From: Ruminococcus sp.
GTDB lineage: Bacteria > Bacillota > Clostridia > Oscillospirales > Acutalibacteraceae
DNA length: 64,000 nt
Assembly: GCA_022768065.1 (NCBI GenBank)
Contig: JALELS010000023.1
Location: 26,333 to 90,332, forward strand
Reading direction: 5' to 3'
How positions within the stretch are numbered: position 1 is the stretch's first letter; the number at the start of each line of letters is the position of its first letter. Of this stretch, positions 53,446-61,838 are shown piece by piece. The notes under the pieces were generated by a model that made no database searches, was not told the origin of the DNA, and saw only the letters and a program-made list of their open reading frames with translations. Both the position numbers and the translations under genes were made by a program.

Positions 53446-54456
53446 ATGCTTAATATAGGAATAATCGGCGCCGGCCGCATAGGCAAGGTGCATCTTGAAT
53501 CCATAAGCTATCACGTAAAAAACGCTACGGTAAAGGCTATGGCAGATCCTTTTATGAACGATGAGACCGAAAAGCTCATAAGAAGTTACGGAGTGGAGAC
53601 CGTAACGCGCGACTATAAGGATATACTGAACGACAAGGATATTGACGCCGTACTTGTATGCTCGTCAACGGATACTCACGCGGCAATTTCGATTGAAGCG
53701 ATAAACGCCGGCAAACACGTATTCTGTGAAAAACCGGTAGACCATTCCGTGGAAAAAATCGAAGCGGTTGCAAATGCCTTAAAAGAGCATCCGGAAATAA
53801 AATTCCAGGTGGGCTTTAACCGCCGTTTCGACCACAATTTTGCCGCTATACGCAGAGCTTACGACGAGGGAAAAATCGGTGAAGCGCACATACTGAAAAT
53901 CACCTCGCGCGACCCCGAACCGCCGAATCCCGCATACATAAAGGTATCGGGCGGTATCTTCCTTGATATGACGATACACGATTTTGATATGGCGTGCTTC
54001 CTCACCGACAGTGATGTAGACGAGCTTTACGTAAATTCCGCCGTGCTCGTTGACCCTGCCATAGGTGAGCAGGGAGACGTTGATACTGCGATAATATCAA
54101 TGAAAATGGCAAACGGCGCTCTTGCGGTTATAGATAACTCCAGAAAGGCCGCTTACGGCTATGACCAACGCGCAGAGCTTTTCGGCTCAAAGGGAATGGT
54201 AGCCACAAGCAACGACACGGTATCTTCCGCGGTAATTTCAAACGCAGACGGAGTTACGGGCGAAAAGCCGCTGTTTTTCTTCCTTGAAAGATATATGGAG
54301 TCTTTCTCTGAGGAAATGCGTCAATTTACGGACGCCGTTATCAATGATACGGAGGTTCCGGTCGGAATTCACGCCGGTCTTCAGTCCGTAAAAATAGGTC
54401 TTGCCGCAAAGAAATCCGTAGAGGAGCACAGACCCGTAAAAATTTCCGAAATATAA
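53446..54456 (+). CDS. iolG: myo-Inositol 2-dehydrogenase
   Basis: 336 residues, GFO/IDH/MocA. N-terminal NAD motif GIIGAGRIGKVHLES, catalytic Lys in CEKPVDHS, and IHDFDMACFLT with the substrate-binding His/Asp. It oxidises myo-inositol to scyllo-inosose, the first step of the pathway, although it is encoded last in the operon. Confidence 0.93.
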   Translation: MLNIGIIGAGRIGKVHLESISYHVKNATVKAMADPFMNDETEKLIRSYGVETVTRDYKDILNDKDIDAVLVCSSTDTHAAISIEAINAGKHVFCEKPVDHSVEKIEAVANALKEHPEIKFQVGFNRRFDHNFAAIRRAYDEGKIGEAHILKITSRDPEPPNPAYIKVSGGIFLDMTIHDFDMACFLTDSDVDELYVNSAVLVDPAIGEQGDVDTAIISMKMANGALAVIDNSRKAAYGYDQRAELFGSKGMVATSNDTVSSAVISNADGVTGEKPLFFFLERYMESFSEEMRQFTDAVINDTEVPVGIHAGLQSVKIGLAAKKSVEEHRPVKISEI

Positions 54457-54474
54457 TATAATCGGAGCATAAGT

Positions 54475-54530
54475 AAATCCCGAACAAAAGGCTGAATGTT
54501 TACAAGCCGTTGTTCGGGATTTTATTTTTA
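54475..54530 (+). terminator. Terminator of the inositol operon
   Basis: AAATCCCGAACA...AGCC-rich stem with TGTTCGGGATTT (54475-54486 and 54511-54523), then TATTTTTA. It also faces the convergent transpeptidase gene. Confidence 0.9.
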
Positions 54531-54544
54531 TTTAAATGTTTTAA

Positions 54545-55960
54545 TTATCTTCTCCACGGATTAGCGGGATCGGGGTCCGTCGGATCCCAACCGCGGCGAC
54601 CGTCGGAAGGATTTATTTTAATTGCCGTGGGTCTCGGAAGAACCGTTCCCGCCCAGCCGTCATATATAATTACGGTTGTTTCAAGCGGACAGCAGTCATA
54701 TATCCACTTGGCGTCCTCTGTGGTGAGTCTTATGCACCCGTGAGAATCCGCAGTGCCGAGCTTATTGTAGTTCCAATACTCAAGCGTTGAATTATCCTCC
54801 TTGAGGTACGGTACGGAGTGGAAAAGCACCTTGCCGACTATTCTGGTGGAATACTGACCGTAAACTCCGCCCATAAGCTCTCTCCAGCGATATTTGACGG
54901 GCGTATTGAAAACGCCTACCGGAGTTCTGCCCTCCGAGCCTACCGAGCATATAAACGCTCTTTCGGGCACGGTAAAGAGGCCTCTTTGGTCTTTGCCGTA
55001 AACAATAACGCAGTTGTTTGTACGGTCAACCGTAAGCAGATACGGCACGTCGTGATTTACCGCCTGCGGATAAAAATAGTAGCGCCACAAGCTGCCGTTT
55101 GTAAGTGTATAGGCGCTTCCCTCATAATATATGGGACCGCTGTAGCTCTCGTTCACAATACCGCCGTTAACCGCATAAAGCGTATCTCCGAAAGCATATC
55201 CGCCGTAATAATTAAAGTCAACTATACCGTTTGCAACAACATACAATTTACCGTAGTATTTATAAAGCGTATTGGCGTCCCACCGCAATATGCCGCCGTA
55301 CACGTAATACCAAGTGCCGTAATAATCCGTAATAGTTTCGGCAGACCAATCGAGTATGCCCTTCCACACATAATACCAGGTGCCGTAATATTTGGTAAGG
55401 CCGATATAATCCCAGTTAAGTATACCCTTCTCAACGTAATACCATGTATCGTAATACTTTGTAAGACCCGTATAATCCCAATTAAGTATGCCCTTTTCAA
55501 CATAGTACCAAGTATCGTAATACTTGGTAAGGCCGGTATAGTTCCAATTAAGTATGCCTTTCTCAACGTAATACCATGTATCGTAATACTTAGTAAGACC
55601 CGTATAGTCAAAGTTAAGTATGCCCTTTTCGACATAATACCAAGTACCGTAATATTTGGCAAGACCGGTATAATCCCAGTCAAGTATGCCGTTTTTCACG
55701 TAATACCATGTGCTGTAATACTTGGTAAGGCCGGTATAATCCCAATCGAGAACGCCGTCTTTTACGTAATACCAAGTATCATAATACTTAACAAGGCCCG
55801 TATAAGTATCGTCTTTTTCTCCGTCGCGCATATAGAACCATATGCCGTCTTCTTTTTTCAGCGAATCCTTATCGGATGCAAACGATGCAATTGAAAATGC
55901 ACCGAGCAGTACCGAAAGAAGCAATATTACCGACAGAATTTTTTGAGATGTTTTTTTCAT
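54545..55960 (-). CDS. L,D-transpeptidase with tandem wall-binding-like repeats
   Basis: 471 residues. Signal peptide (about 1-28, ILLLSVLLGAFSIASFAS); about 40-300 is a run of 22-residue repeats (KYYxTWYYVxxGILxWxYTGL), eight of them well conserved and flanked by degenerate ones; about 305-450 is a YkuD domain with His in VLFHSVPY and catalytic Cys in SHGCIRL; a short Pro/Arg-rich tail follows. It cross-links peptidoglycan 3-3 or anchors proteins outside the membrane. The repeats resemble Gram-positive cell-wall-binding (CW) motifs. Monocistronic. Confidence 0.9.
   Translation of the reverse strand: MKKTSQKILSVILLLSVLLGAFSIASFASDKDSLKKEDGIWFYMRDGEKDDTYTGLVKYYDTWYYVKDGVLDWDYTGLTKYYSTWYYVKNGILDWDYTGLAKYYGTWYYVEKGILNFDYTGLTKYYDTWYYVEKGILNWNYTGLTKYYDTWYYVEKGILNWDYTGLTKYYDTWYYVEKGILNWDYIGLTKYYGTWYYVWKGILDWSAETITDYYGTWYYVYGGILRWDANTLYKYYGKLYVVANGIVDFNYYGGYAFGDTLYAVNGGIVNESYSGPIYYEGSAYTLTNGSLWRYYFYPQAVNHDVPYLLTVDRTNNCVIVYGKDQRGLFTVPERAFICSVGSEGRTPVGVFNTPVKYRWRELMGGVYGQYSTRIVGKVLFHSVPYLKEDNSTLEYWNYNKLGTADSHGCIRLTTEDAKWIYDCCPLETTVIIYDGWAGTVLPRPTAIKINPSDGRRGWDPTDPDPANPWRR
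55290..55800. repeat. 66-bp tandem coding repeats in the L,D-transpeptidase gene
   Basis: About eight consecutive 66-bp units, the central three (about 55411-55610) nearly identical at the protein level with scattered synonymous base changes. That pattern indicates older duplications maintained by selection on protein, or ongoing exchange. Confidence 0.85.
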
Positions 55961-56082
55961 TATTCCCTCCGTGAAAATTTTACCAAAATAACACTAAAAT
56001 TATAACTTTATTAAGTGCCGTAGTCAAGCGCTTTCAGCGAACAGCGGGCAACTGTTTTATCGCATTATATGACACTTTGCTA

Positions 56083-56111
56083 TTGCAAACGACGCCTTGT
56101 CGGTATATAAT
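56083..56111 (+). promoter_or_regulatory. Promoter of the thiamine operon
   Basis: TTGCAA (56083-56088), a 17-base spacer and TATAAT (56106-56111), about 25 bases before the TPP aptamer. Confidence 0.8.
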
Positions 56112-56135
56112 GATGAAAGGTAAAAAAACCGAATA

Positions 56136-56231
56136 CACTTTAAGTACAGGGGAGCTTGTAAAGCAGGCTGAGAGGAAGTAATCAACTTCGACCCTTTTCA
56201 CCTGATGCGGATAATGCCGCCGTAGGAAGTC
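56136..56231 (+). ncRNA. TPP (THI-box) riboswitch
   Basis: ACAGGGGAGCTTG (P1/P2 start), CTGAGA at 56168-56173, a variable hairpin (GGAAGT-aatca-ACTTC), ACCTGAT at 56200-56206, GGATAATGCC at 56209-56218 and CGTAGGAAGT. These are the conserved THI-box elements in the right order. It is followed at once by a terminator, so it should switch transcription of thiW onward off when thiamine pyrophosphate is bound. Confidence 0.95.
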
Positions 56232-56248
56232 GCCAAAAAAAGACTTTT

Positions 56249-56279
56249 AAACGGAGCTTCGCAAAGGGGCTCCGTTTTT
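56249..56279 (+). terminator. TPP-riboswitch expression-platform terminator
   Basis: AAACGGAGC (56249-56257) with GCTCCGTTT (56269-56277), then TT. It sits 18 bases after the aptamer. Confidence 0.9.
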
Positions 56280-56289
56280 GTTATGTCCG

Positions 56290-56491
56290 AAAACGAAGAT
56301 AAAAGGGCAACTGTACAAAGCAGAGGATGTGAAAATGCCCCGCGGGGAAAATGACGCGGCAGAACGCCGGGGGAGCGCCCGTAGTTCTGTAATATCGGTG
56401 TTGCAAATCAAATTACATAAAACACTGTTGCGATGGGAAGCCGTGTTCCGGCGTGAGAGGAGACCAAAAAGTCTCGACCGAGAGATTTTTC
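56290..56491 (+). ncRNA. Second structured leader RNA, weakly cobalamin-riboswitch-like
   Basis: About 200 nt between the TPP terminator and the thiW ribosome site, with no credible gene. Paired segments: GGGCA/TGCCC (56305-56309/56336-56340), CAGAAC/GTTCTG (56360-56365/56384-56389), CGGTGTT/AACACTG (56396-56402/56421-56427), GCCG/CGGC (56440-56443/56449-56452). GTCTC (56471-56475) can pair with GAGAC (56460-56464) or, via TCTC, with GAGA (56480-56483) ahead of TTTTT. Pieces AAAAGGG, GTGAAAAT, ACACTG...TGGGAAG and AGGAGACC recall cobalamin riboswitch core blocks, but the B12-box flanks do not match, so the class is uncertain. Confidence 0.5.
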
Positions 56492-56508
56492 AAAGGAGTA
56501 ACTTTAAT

Positions 56509-57024
56509 ATGAAAAAAAATCAGGTCAAAAAGCTTGCCCTTGCAGGTATGTTTTGTGCAATAGCGGTAGTCGGCAGCTTATTCTCTTTCCCGGTGTTCGG
56601 CAGCAAATGCGCCCCGGTACAGCATATGGTAAATATTCTCTGCGCCGTACTTCTCGGTCCGTGGTACGGTCTCGGCGTTGCCTTTGCGACGTCGCTTATC
56701 AGAAATCTGCTCGGGCTCGGAAGCCTTATGGCATTCCCAGGCAGTATGTTCGGTGCGCTCTTGTGCGGTCTTGTCTATAAAAAGACAAAAAATCTCCCCT
56801 TAACCCTTGTCGGAGAAGTCGGCGGAACGTCCGTTCTCGGCGGTCTTTGCGCTTACCCCGTAGCCGTACTGCTTATGGGCAAAAGCGCTTCCGACATAGC
56901 GTTTTACGCATACATTTTCCCGTTCTTTATATCTACCGCGGCAGGCGCGATAATTTCGGGAATACTTGTTTTCACGCTTAAAAAATGCGGAGTCCTCTCT
57001 AAAATGCAAAACGGACTCAAATAA
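56509..57024 (+). CDS. thiW: ThiW, thiazole-precursor ECF transporter substrate-binding subunit
   Basis: 171 residues and five to six membrane helices; starts KKNQVKKLALAGMFCAIAVVGSLFSFPVFGSKCAPVQHMVNILCAVLLGPWYGLG, as in ThiW. It supplies hydroxyethylthiazole to ThiM with a shared energising ECF module encoded elsewhere. The start is ATG 56509 behind AAAGGAG; the long ORF upstream crosses the leader and is not coding. Confidence 0.92.
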   Translation: MKKNQVKKLALAGMFCAIAVVGSLFSFPVFGSKCAPVQHMVNILCAVLLGPWYGLGVAFATSLIRNLLGLGSLMAFPGSMFGALLCGLVYKKTKNLPLTLVGEVGGTSVLGGLCAYPVAVLLMGKSASDIAFYAYIFPFFISTAAGAIISGILVFTLKKCGVLSKMQNGLK

Positions 57025-57044
57025 ATCCGAAAGGCTGTGATATT

Positions 57045-57866
57045 ATGTTTGGAGAAATTTTTGAAAACGTAAAAATCAAAAGCCCGTTAATGCACAACAT
57101 AACAAACTATGTTACGGTTAACGACTGCGCAAATATCCTGTTGGCATGCGGAGCTTCGCCTATAATGGCGGACGACGAAAGAGAGGCGGAAGAAATCACC
57201 TCGATATGCGGCGGACTCAACATAAATATAGGAACGCTGAATTCACGGACGATTTCATCAATGCTTTCGGCAGGTAAAAAGGCAAACGAGCTTTGCCATC
57301 CCGTTGTTTTGGACCCCGTTGGCGCAGGCGCGTCACAGCTCAGAACCGAGACGGCGCTTTCCCTTCTTCGCAATATACATTTTGCCGTGATACGCGGGAA
57401 TATTTCCGAAATAAAGACATTGGCAACAGGCTCCAGCTCAACAAAGGGCGTTGACGCCGACATCGCCGACAGAGTTACCGATGAAAATCTTGACTCTGCG
57501 GTTAAATTCGCCGAGGACTTTGCCGAAAAAACAGGCTCGGTTATTGCAATTACGGGAAAAATCGACATAGTAGCCGATAAAAACAGAGCTTTTATAATAA
57601 GGAACGGCACCGATATGATGTCCTCTGTCACAGGCACGGGCTGCCAGCTCTCGGCAATGACCGCCGCATTTGTTACGGCAAATAAGGACGACGTTCTTAC
57701 AGCGGCTGCGGCTGCGGTTTCGGCTATGGGTCTTGCCGGTGAAAAGGCTTTTGAGAGGCTCTCCCCTCTCGACGGCAACGCTTCATACAGAAATTACATC
57801 ATCGATGCCGTTTACAATATGACGCCGAAAAGTCTTACGGAGGGTGCAAAATATGAAATGCGATAA
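57045..57866 (+). CDS. thiM: Hydroxyethylthiazole kinase
   Basis: 273 residues. Ribokinase-like; NYVTVNDCANILLACGASPIMADD, VVLDPVGAGAS and VTGTGCQLSAM (with the family Cys) are diagnostic. It phosphorylates salvaged 4-methyl-5-hydroxyethylthiazole. It overlaps thiE by 14 bases. Confidence 0.96.
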   Translation: MFGEIFENVKIKSPLMHNITNYVTVNDCANILLACGASPIMADDEREAEEITSICGGLNINIGTLNSRTISSMLSAGKKANELCHPVVLDPVGAGASQLRTETALSLLRNIHFAVIRGNISEIKTLATGSSSTKGVDADIADRVTDENLDSAVKFAEDFAEKTGSVIAITGKIDIVADKNRAFIIRNGTDMMSSVTGTGCQLSAMTAAFVTANKDDVLTAAAAAVSAMGLAGEKAFERLSPLDGNASYRNYIIDAVYNMTPKSLTEGAKYEMR

Positions 57867-58497
57867 AAATTATATGCTTCTCTATGCGGTAACAGACCGC
57901 GCCTGGACAGGCAAACAAACGCTCTGCGAGCAGGTTGAATCCGCATTAAAGGGCGGGTGTACCTGCGTACAGCTTCGTGAAAAGGAACTTTCGGAGCCGG
58001 AATTTCTTGAGGAAGCAATTAAAATTCATAAGCTTTGCCAACGCTACGGTGTTCCGTTTATAGTAAACGACAATGTTGACATTGCCGTGAAATGCCATGC
58101 GGAGGGCGTCCATGTAGGTCAGGACGATATGAAAGCCGCCCGTGTACGTCAAAAAGTCGGTGACGATATGATAATCGGCGTTTCCGCGCACACCGTGGAA
58201 GAGGCTCTTGACGCGGTTAAAAACGGCGCGGACTACCTCGGGGTAGGCGCGGTATTCGGCACCTCCACAAAGCCCGATGCAGATGTGCTCACAAAAGATA
58301 TGCTGAAAAGCATTTGCGACTGCGTAAGTGTTCCCGTGGTTGCTATCGGAGGCATTAACGGCGGCAACATTAAGGAACTGTCTCATACCGGAATCGACGG
58401 TGTGGCTCTCGTCAGCGCAATCTTCGGGGCAAATGACATTGAAAGCACCTGCCGCAGTCTTCGCGCACTGTCCGAAGAGACGGTGAATTCAAAATGA
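57853..58497 (+). CDS. thiE: Thiamine-phosphate synthase
   Basis: 214 residues from ATG 57853 (GGAGG upstream). TIM barrel with QLREKELSEPEFLEEA, NDNVDIAVKCHAEGVHVGQDD, GVGAVFGTSTKPDA and AIGGINGGN. It couples HMP-PP with thiazole phosphate to give thiamine monophosphate. Confidence 0.96.
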   Translation: MKCDKNYMLLYAVTDRAWTGKQTLCEQVESALKGGCTCVQLREKELSEPEFLEEAIKIHKLCQRYGVPFIVNDNVDIAVKCHAEGVHVGQDDMKAARVRQKVGDDMIIGVSAHTVEEALDAVKNGADYLGVGAVFGTSTKPDADVLTKDMLKSICDCVSVPVVAIGGINGGNIKELSHTGIDGVALVSAIFGANDIESTCRSLRALSEETVNSK

Positions 58498-59159
58498 AAC
58501 TGAGCGGAGCCGTATTTGATTTTGACGGAACACTTTTTGACACAATGTCGGTATGGGATACCGCAGGCGAAGATTATTTAAGGCTGTGCGGCAAAACGCC
58601 GAGAGAAAATCTCTGCGAGACGCTAAAGGCCATGAGTCTTTCGGGCGCGGCTCGGTACCTTAAAGAGAATTACGATTTGCCCTTATCCGTAAACGAAATA
58701 GTGGACGGAGTAAACAAAACGGTAGGTGACTTTTATCTTTATAAGGCACAGCCGAAGAGCGGCATACGTGAGTTTCTCGCCGAATTAAGCCGCCTTAATG
58801 TGCGTATGTGCATTACGACCGCCGCCGAACGGAAGCTCACCGAAGGCGCGCTTAAAAGATGCGGTCTTTTCGGATTTTTCGACAAAATACTCACCTGTGA
58901 GGAAGTCGGGCACGACAAAAACGACCCGTACATATATTGTGAGGCACTTTCGTTTCTCGGCACCGAAAAAGACGAGACACTCATTTTTGAGGACGCCTAT
59001 CACGCCGCAAAAACGGCAAGGGAAGCAGGCTTTTCGGTAGCAGCGGTATATGACAGTCACGAAAAATCTCCCGAAAAAATGAAGCTCATATCGGATATTT
59101 ATTTAAACGACTTTCTGCACCCAAATGAATTTATAAAAGATATAAAAAATATTAAATAA
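58494..59159 (+). CDS. HAD-superfamily hydrolase in the thiamine operon
   Basis: 221 residues. VFDFDGTLFDTMSVW (nucleophile Asp12-like, acid Asp), CITTAAERKLTEGALKRCG and LIFEDAYHAAKTAREAG are HAD motifs I to IV of the cap-type 1 group. It overlaps thiE by four bases (ATGA). Its place between thiE and thiD suggests a phosphatase acting on thiamine phosphates or HMP-P, but no family member with a proven such role is recognised here. It is similar in size to the HAD protein at 33.1 kb. Confidence 0.85.
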   Translation: MKLSGAVFDFDGTLFDTMSVWDTAGEDYLRLCGKTPRENLCETLKAMSLSGAARYLKENYDLPLSVNEIVDGVNKTVGDFYLYKAQPKSGIREFLAELSRLNVRMCITTAAERKLTEGALKRCGLFGFFDKILTCEEVGHDKNDPYIYCEALSFLGTEKDETLIFEDAYHAAKTAREAGFSVAAVYDSHEKSPEKMKLISDIYLNDFLHPNEFIKDIKNIK

Positions 59160-59246
59160 CAAAACAGCGGCAGATTGGGGGCACCACCTTCTGTCGCTCA
59201 ACAAAAATAATGCTAAACAAATAACATTTACAAAACGGAGGCAAAT

Positions 59247-60059
59247 ATGAAAACAGCATTATCAATCGCTGGCAGTGATTGCAGCGGAGGCGCCGGTATT
59301 CAGGCTGATCTGAAAACGATGACTATGAACGGAGTTTTTGCCATGAGCGCCGTTGCGGCTCTTACGGCACAAAACACCACCGGCGTAACGGACATATCGG
59401 AGGTAACACCGAATTTTCTTAAAGAACAGATAGACGCAGTATTTACGGACATAAGACCCGACGCAGTTAAAACGGGTATGATTCCGACGGGAGCGCTGAT
59501 AAGCACCACAGCCGAAAGGCTCAGATTTTACGGCGCCGAAAATATTGTTGTTGACCCGGTTATGGTTGCCACGTCAGGCTCACGGCTTATGGAAACTCCG
59601 GCGGTCGCGGTAATGAAAAAAGAGCTTTTACCCATTGCCGCGCTTGTGACGCCGAACATTCCCGAAGCTGCGGTTCTTGCCGGCACAGAGATAAAGGATA
59701 AAAACGATATGGAAAAAGCCGCCGCAAAAATTTATTCCGAATGCGGCTGCGCCGTACTTTTAAAGGGCGGTCACAGCATAGAGGACGCAAGCGACCTGCT
59801 GTACGACGGAAACGAGAACCGTTGGTTCTACGGAAAGCGCATAGCCAATCCCAACACCCACGGCACGGGCTGTACGCTCTCAAGCGCCATAGCCGCAAAT
59901 CTCGCAAAGGGGTTCACGCTTAGTAAATCCGTAAAGCTCGCTAAGGATTACATCTCGGAGGCGCTCGCTTTTATGCTCGATTTAGGCAAGGGAAACGGCC
60001 CTATGAATCACGCTTTTGCGCTTTCGGGCAAATATGCCGCGGAAAGCGACGGGGAATAA
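59247..60059 (+). CDS. thiD: Hydroxymethylpyrimidine/phosphomethylpyrimidine kinase
   Basis: 270 residues. ALSIAGSDCSGGAGIQADLKTM (substrate-binding GSDxSGGAGIQAD), VDPVMVATSG, LLKGGHSIEDASDLLY and THGTGCTLSSAIAANLAKG. It makes HMP pyrophosphate in two steps. An 87-base gap upstream holds a weak hairpin (AGCGGCAGA/TCTGTCGCT around 59165-59199) and CGGAGG. Confidence 0.96.
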   Translation: MKTALSIAGSDCSGGAGIQADLKTMTMNGVFAMSAVAALTAQNTTGVTDISEVTPNFLKEQIDAVFTDIRPDAVKTGMIPTGALISTTAERLRFYGAENIVVDPVMVATSGSRLMETPAVAVMKKELLPIAALVTPNIPEAAVLAGTEIKDKNDMEKAAAKIYSECGCAVLLKGGHSIEDASDLLYDGNENRWFYGKRIANPNTHGTGCTLSSAIAANLAKGFTLSKSVKLAKDYISEALAFMLDLGKGNGPMNHAFALSGKYAAESDGE

Positions 60060-60122
60060 TAAAGTCAAAGTAATGAGCGGCTCTGCCGTTCAATGATCAA
60101 CCTAATACAAAGGAGAACAAAG

Positions 60123-61433
60123 ATGAAAACAGAAGCTTATTCAACACAGATGGACGCCGCAAGAAAAGGCATTGTCACAAAGGAGCTTAAAACGGTTGCC
60201 GAAAAAGAGCATATGACAACCGACGAGCTGCTGCCCCTTGTAGCAAGCGGCAAGGTTGTAATTCCGGCAAACAAGCGTCACAAGTGTCTGTCGCCCGAGG
60301 GCGTAGGCTCAATGCTTCGCACCAAAATAAACGTAAATCTCGGCGTTTCAAGGGACTGCAAGGACTATGACGTTGAGATGAAAAAAGTTCTCTCCGCCGT
60401 TAATATGGGCGCAGAGGCTATAATGGATCTCTCAAGTCACGGCAACACACAGCCGTTCAGACAAAAGCTCACACACGAATGCCCTGCCATGATAGGCACT
60501 GTTCCTGTCTACGACAGCGTAATTCACTATCAGAGAGACCTTGACACACTCACGGCAAAAGACTTCATCGATGTTATAAGACTTCACGCAGAAGACGGTG
60601 TTGACTTTGTAACGCTCCACTGCGGAATCACAAGAAAGACCATTGACCAGATACGCAAACACAAAAGGAAAATGAACATAGTTTCGCGCGGCGGCTCGCT
60701 CGTTTTTGCTTGGATGTGTATGACGGGCGAAGAAAACCCGTTTTACGAATACTATGACGAAATACTCGACATATGCCGCGAATACGACGTTACCATATCT
60801 CTCGGAGACGCCTGCCGCCCCGGCTGTCTTGCCGACGCCACCGACGTATGTCAGATAGAGGAGCTTGTACGCCTCGGCGAGCTTACAAAGAGAGCATGGG
60901 AAAAGGACGTTCAGGTTATGGTAGAGGGTCCCGGCCACGTACCTATGGACCAAATAGCGGCAAATATGAAAGTTCAGCAGACCATATGTATGGGTGCGCC
61001 TTTCTATGTTCTCGGACCGCTTGTTACGGATATAGCCCCGGGATATGACCACATAACGGCTGCAATAGGCGGCGCAATGGCTGCCATGAACGGCGCGGCA
61101 TTCCTCTGCTATGTCACTCCCGCCGAGCACCTTGCCCTCCCCAACCTCGACGATGTTAAACAGGGAATTATTGCAAGCCGTATAGCGGCTCATGCCGCCG
61201 ATATTGCAAAAGGTGTACGCGGCGCCCGCGATATTGACGACAAAATGGGCGACGCGCGCCGTGCGCTCGACTGGGACGCTCAATGGAAATGTGCCATTGA
61301 CCCCGAAACCGCAAAAGCCATACGCGATGACCGTTCACCCGAGCACGAAGACACCTGCTCTATGTGCGGCAAATTCTGTGCGGTACGCAGTATGAACAAA
61401 GCCCTCGCAGGCGAGCATATCGATATACTGTAA
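60123..61433 (+). CDS. thiC: Phosphomethylpyrimidine synthase ThiC
   Basis: 436 residues from ATG 60123 (AAGGAGA). Radical-SAM enzyme with the C-terminal cluster CSMCGKFC (Cys412, Cys415, Cys420), [15 protein letters not shown] and [13 protein letters not shown]. It rearranges aminoimidazole ribotide to HMP-P. It is last in the operon; a terminator follows. Confidence 0.97.
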   Translation: MKTEAYSTQMDAARKGIVTKELKTVAEKEHMTTDELLPLVASGKVVIPANKRHKCLSPEGVGSMLRTKINVNLGVSRDCKDYDVEMKKVLSAVNMGAEAIMDLSSHGNTQPFRQKLTHECPAMIGTVPVYDSVIHYQRDLDTLTAKDFIDVIRLHAEDGVDFVTLHCGITRKTIDQIRKHKRKMNIVSRGGSLVFAWMCMTGEENPFYEYYDEILDICREYDVTISLGDACRPGCLADATDVCQIEELVRLGELTKRAWEKDVQVMVEGPGHVPMDQIAANMKVQQTICMGAPFYVLGPLVTDIAPGYDHITAAIGGAMAAMNGAAFLCYVTPAEHLALPNLDDVKQGIIASRIAAHAADIAKGVRGARDIDDKMGDARRALDWDAQWKCAIDPETAKAIRDDRSPEHEDTCSMCGKFCAVRSMNKALAGEHIDIL

Positions 61434-61450
61434 AATCATTATACAAACTT

Positions 61451-61490
61451 AAACGGAGCCGTAAATTGACGTTTTACGACTCCGTTTTTA
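61451..61490 (+). terminator. Terminator of the thiamine operon
   Basis: AAACGGAG-c-CGTAAA (61451-61465) with TTTACG-a-CTCCGTTT (61473-61487), then TTA. Confidence 0.9.
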
Positions 61491-61629
61491 ATTAAGTGAT
61501 ATTTTGCGAGAGAGAGAACATAGCAGATTATCAAGCGAAGTGCAACACTAAAAAGCAGAGACAACACGCAAGACAAGCCGGAGGGATTTCGTGGAAGTTT
61601 ATGGAATTTGAATAGATTGTGCTTGACCT

Positions 61630-61795
61630 TTTAATCCCTCAGTCATCTTCGATGACAGCTCCCTTTACAAGGGAGCCGAATAATCCCTCAATCCGCTCGT
61701 GAACTCGCGTCCAGCTCCTGACGGGAGAAAGTCCCCTTTGTCACTTCGTGACATTTCCCCACACTGTGGGGAATCACCCTTTGCAAGGGAGCCTT
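61630..61795. repeat. Cluster of short palindromes, dispersed-repeat-like
   Basis: Five tight hairpins in 150 bases: GTCATC-ttc-GATGAC (61642-61656), GCTCCCTT-tac-AAGGGAGC (61658-61676), TGTCAC-ttc-GTGACA (61739-61753), CCCCACA-c-TGTGGGG (61757-61771) and CCCTT-tgc-AAGGG (61777-61789). Both halves start AATCCCTCA. Sequence of this kind recurs between genes in many gut Clostridia (family knowledge). The 345-base interval 61493-61838 holds nothing else I can identify. Confidence 0.7.
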
Positions 61796-61838
61796 ATTTA
61801 ATTCGCTTTTCTTACAAACTGCAGGCAATCAGGCTTTA

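Noticed and set aside
55290..55800. CRISPR-like regular repeats
   Set aside because: Repeats are contiguous 66-bp units in one reading frame without spacers; they encode protein repeats.
56278..56508. 77-residue N-terminal extension of ThiW
   Set aside because: Lies in the structured leader; the true start has AAAGGAG and a family-like N-terminus.
60432..61283. 283-codon minus frame inside thiC
   Set aside because: Antisense shadow of a strongly coding gene; no start signal or family.
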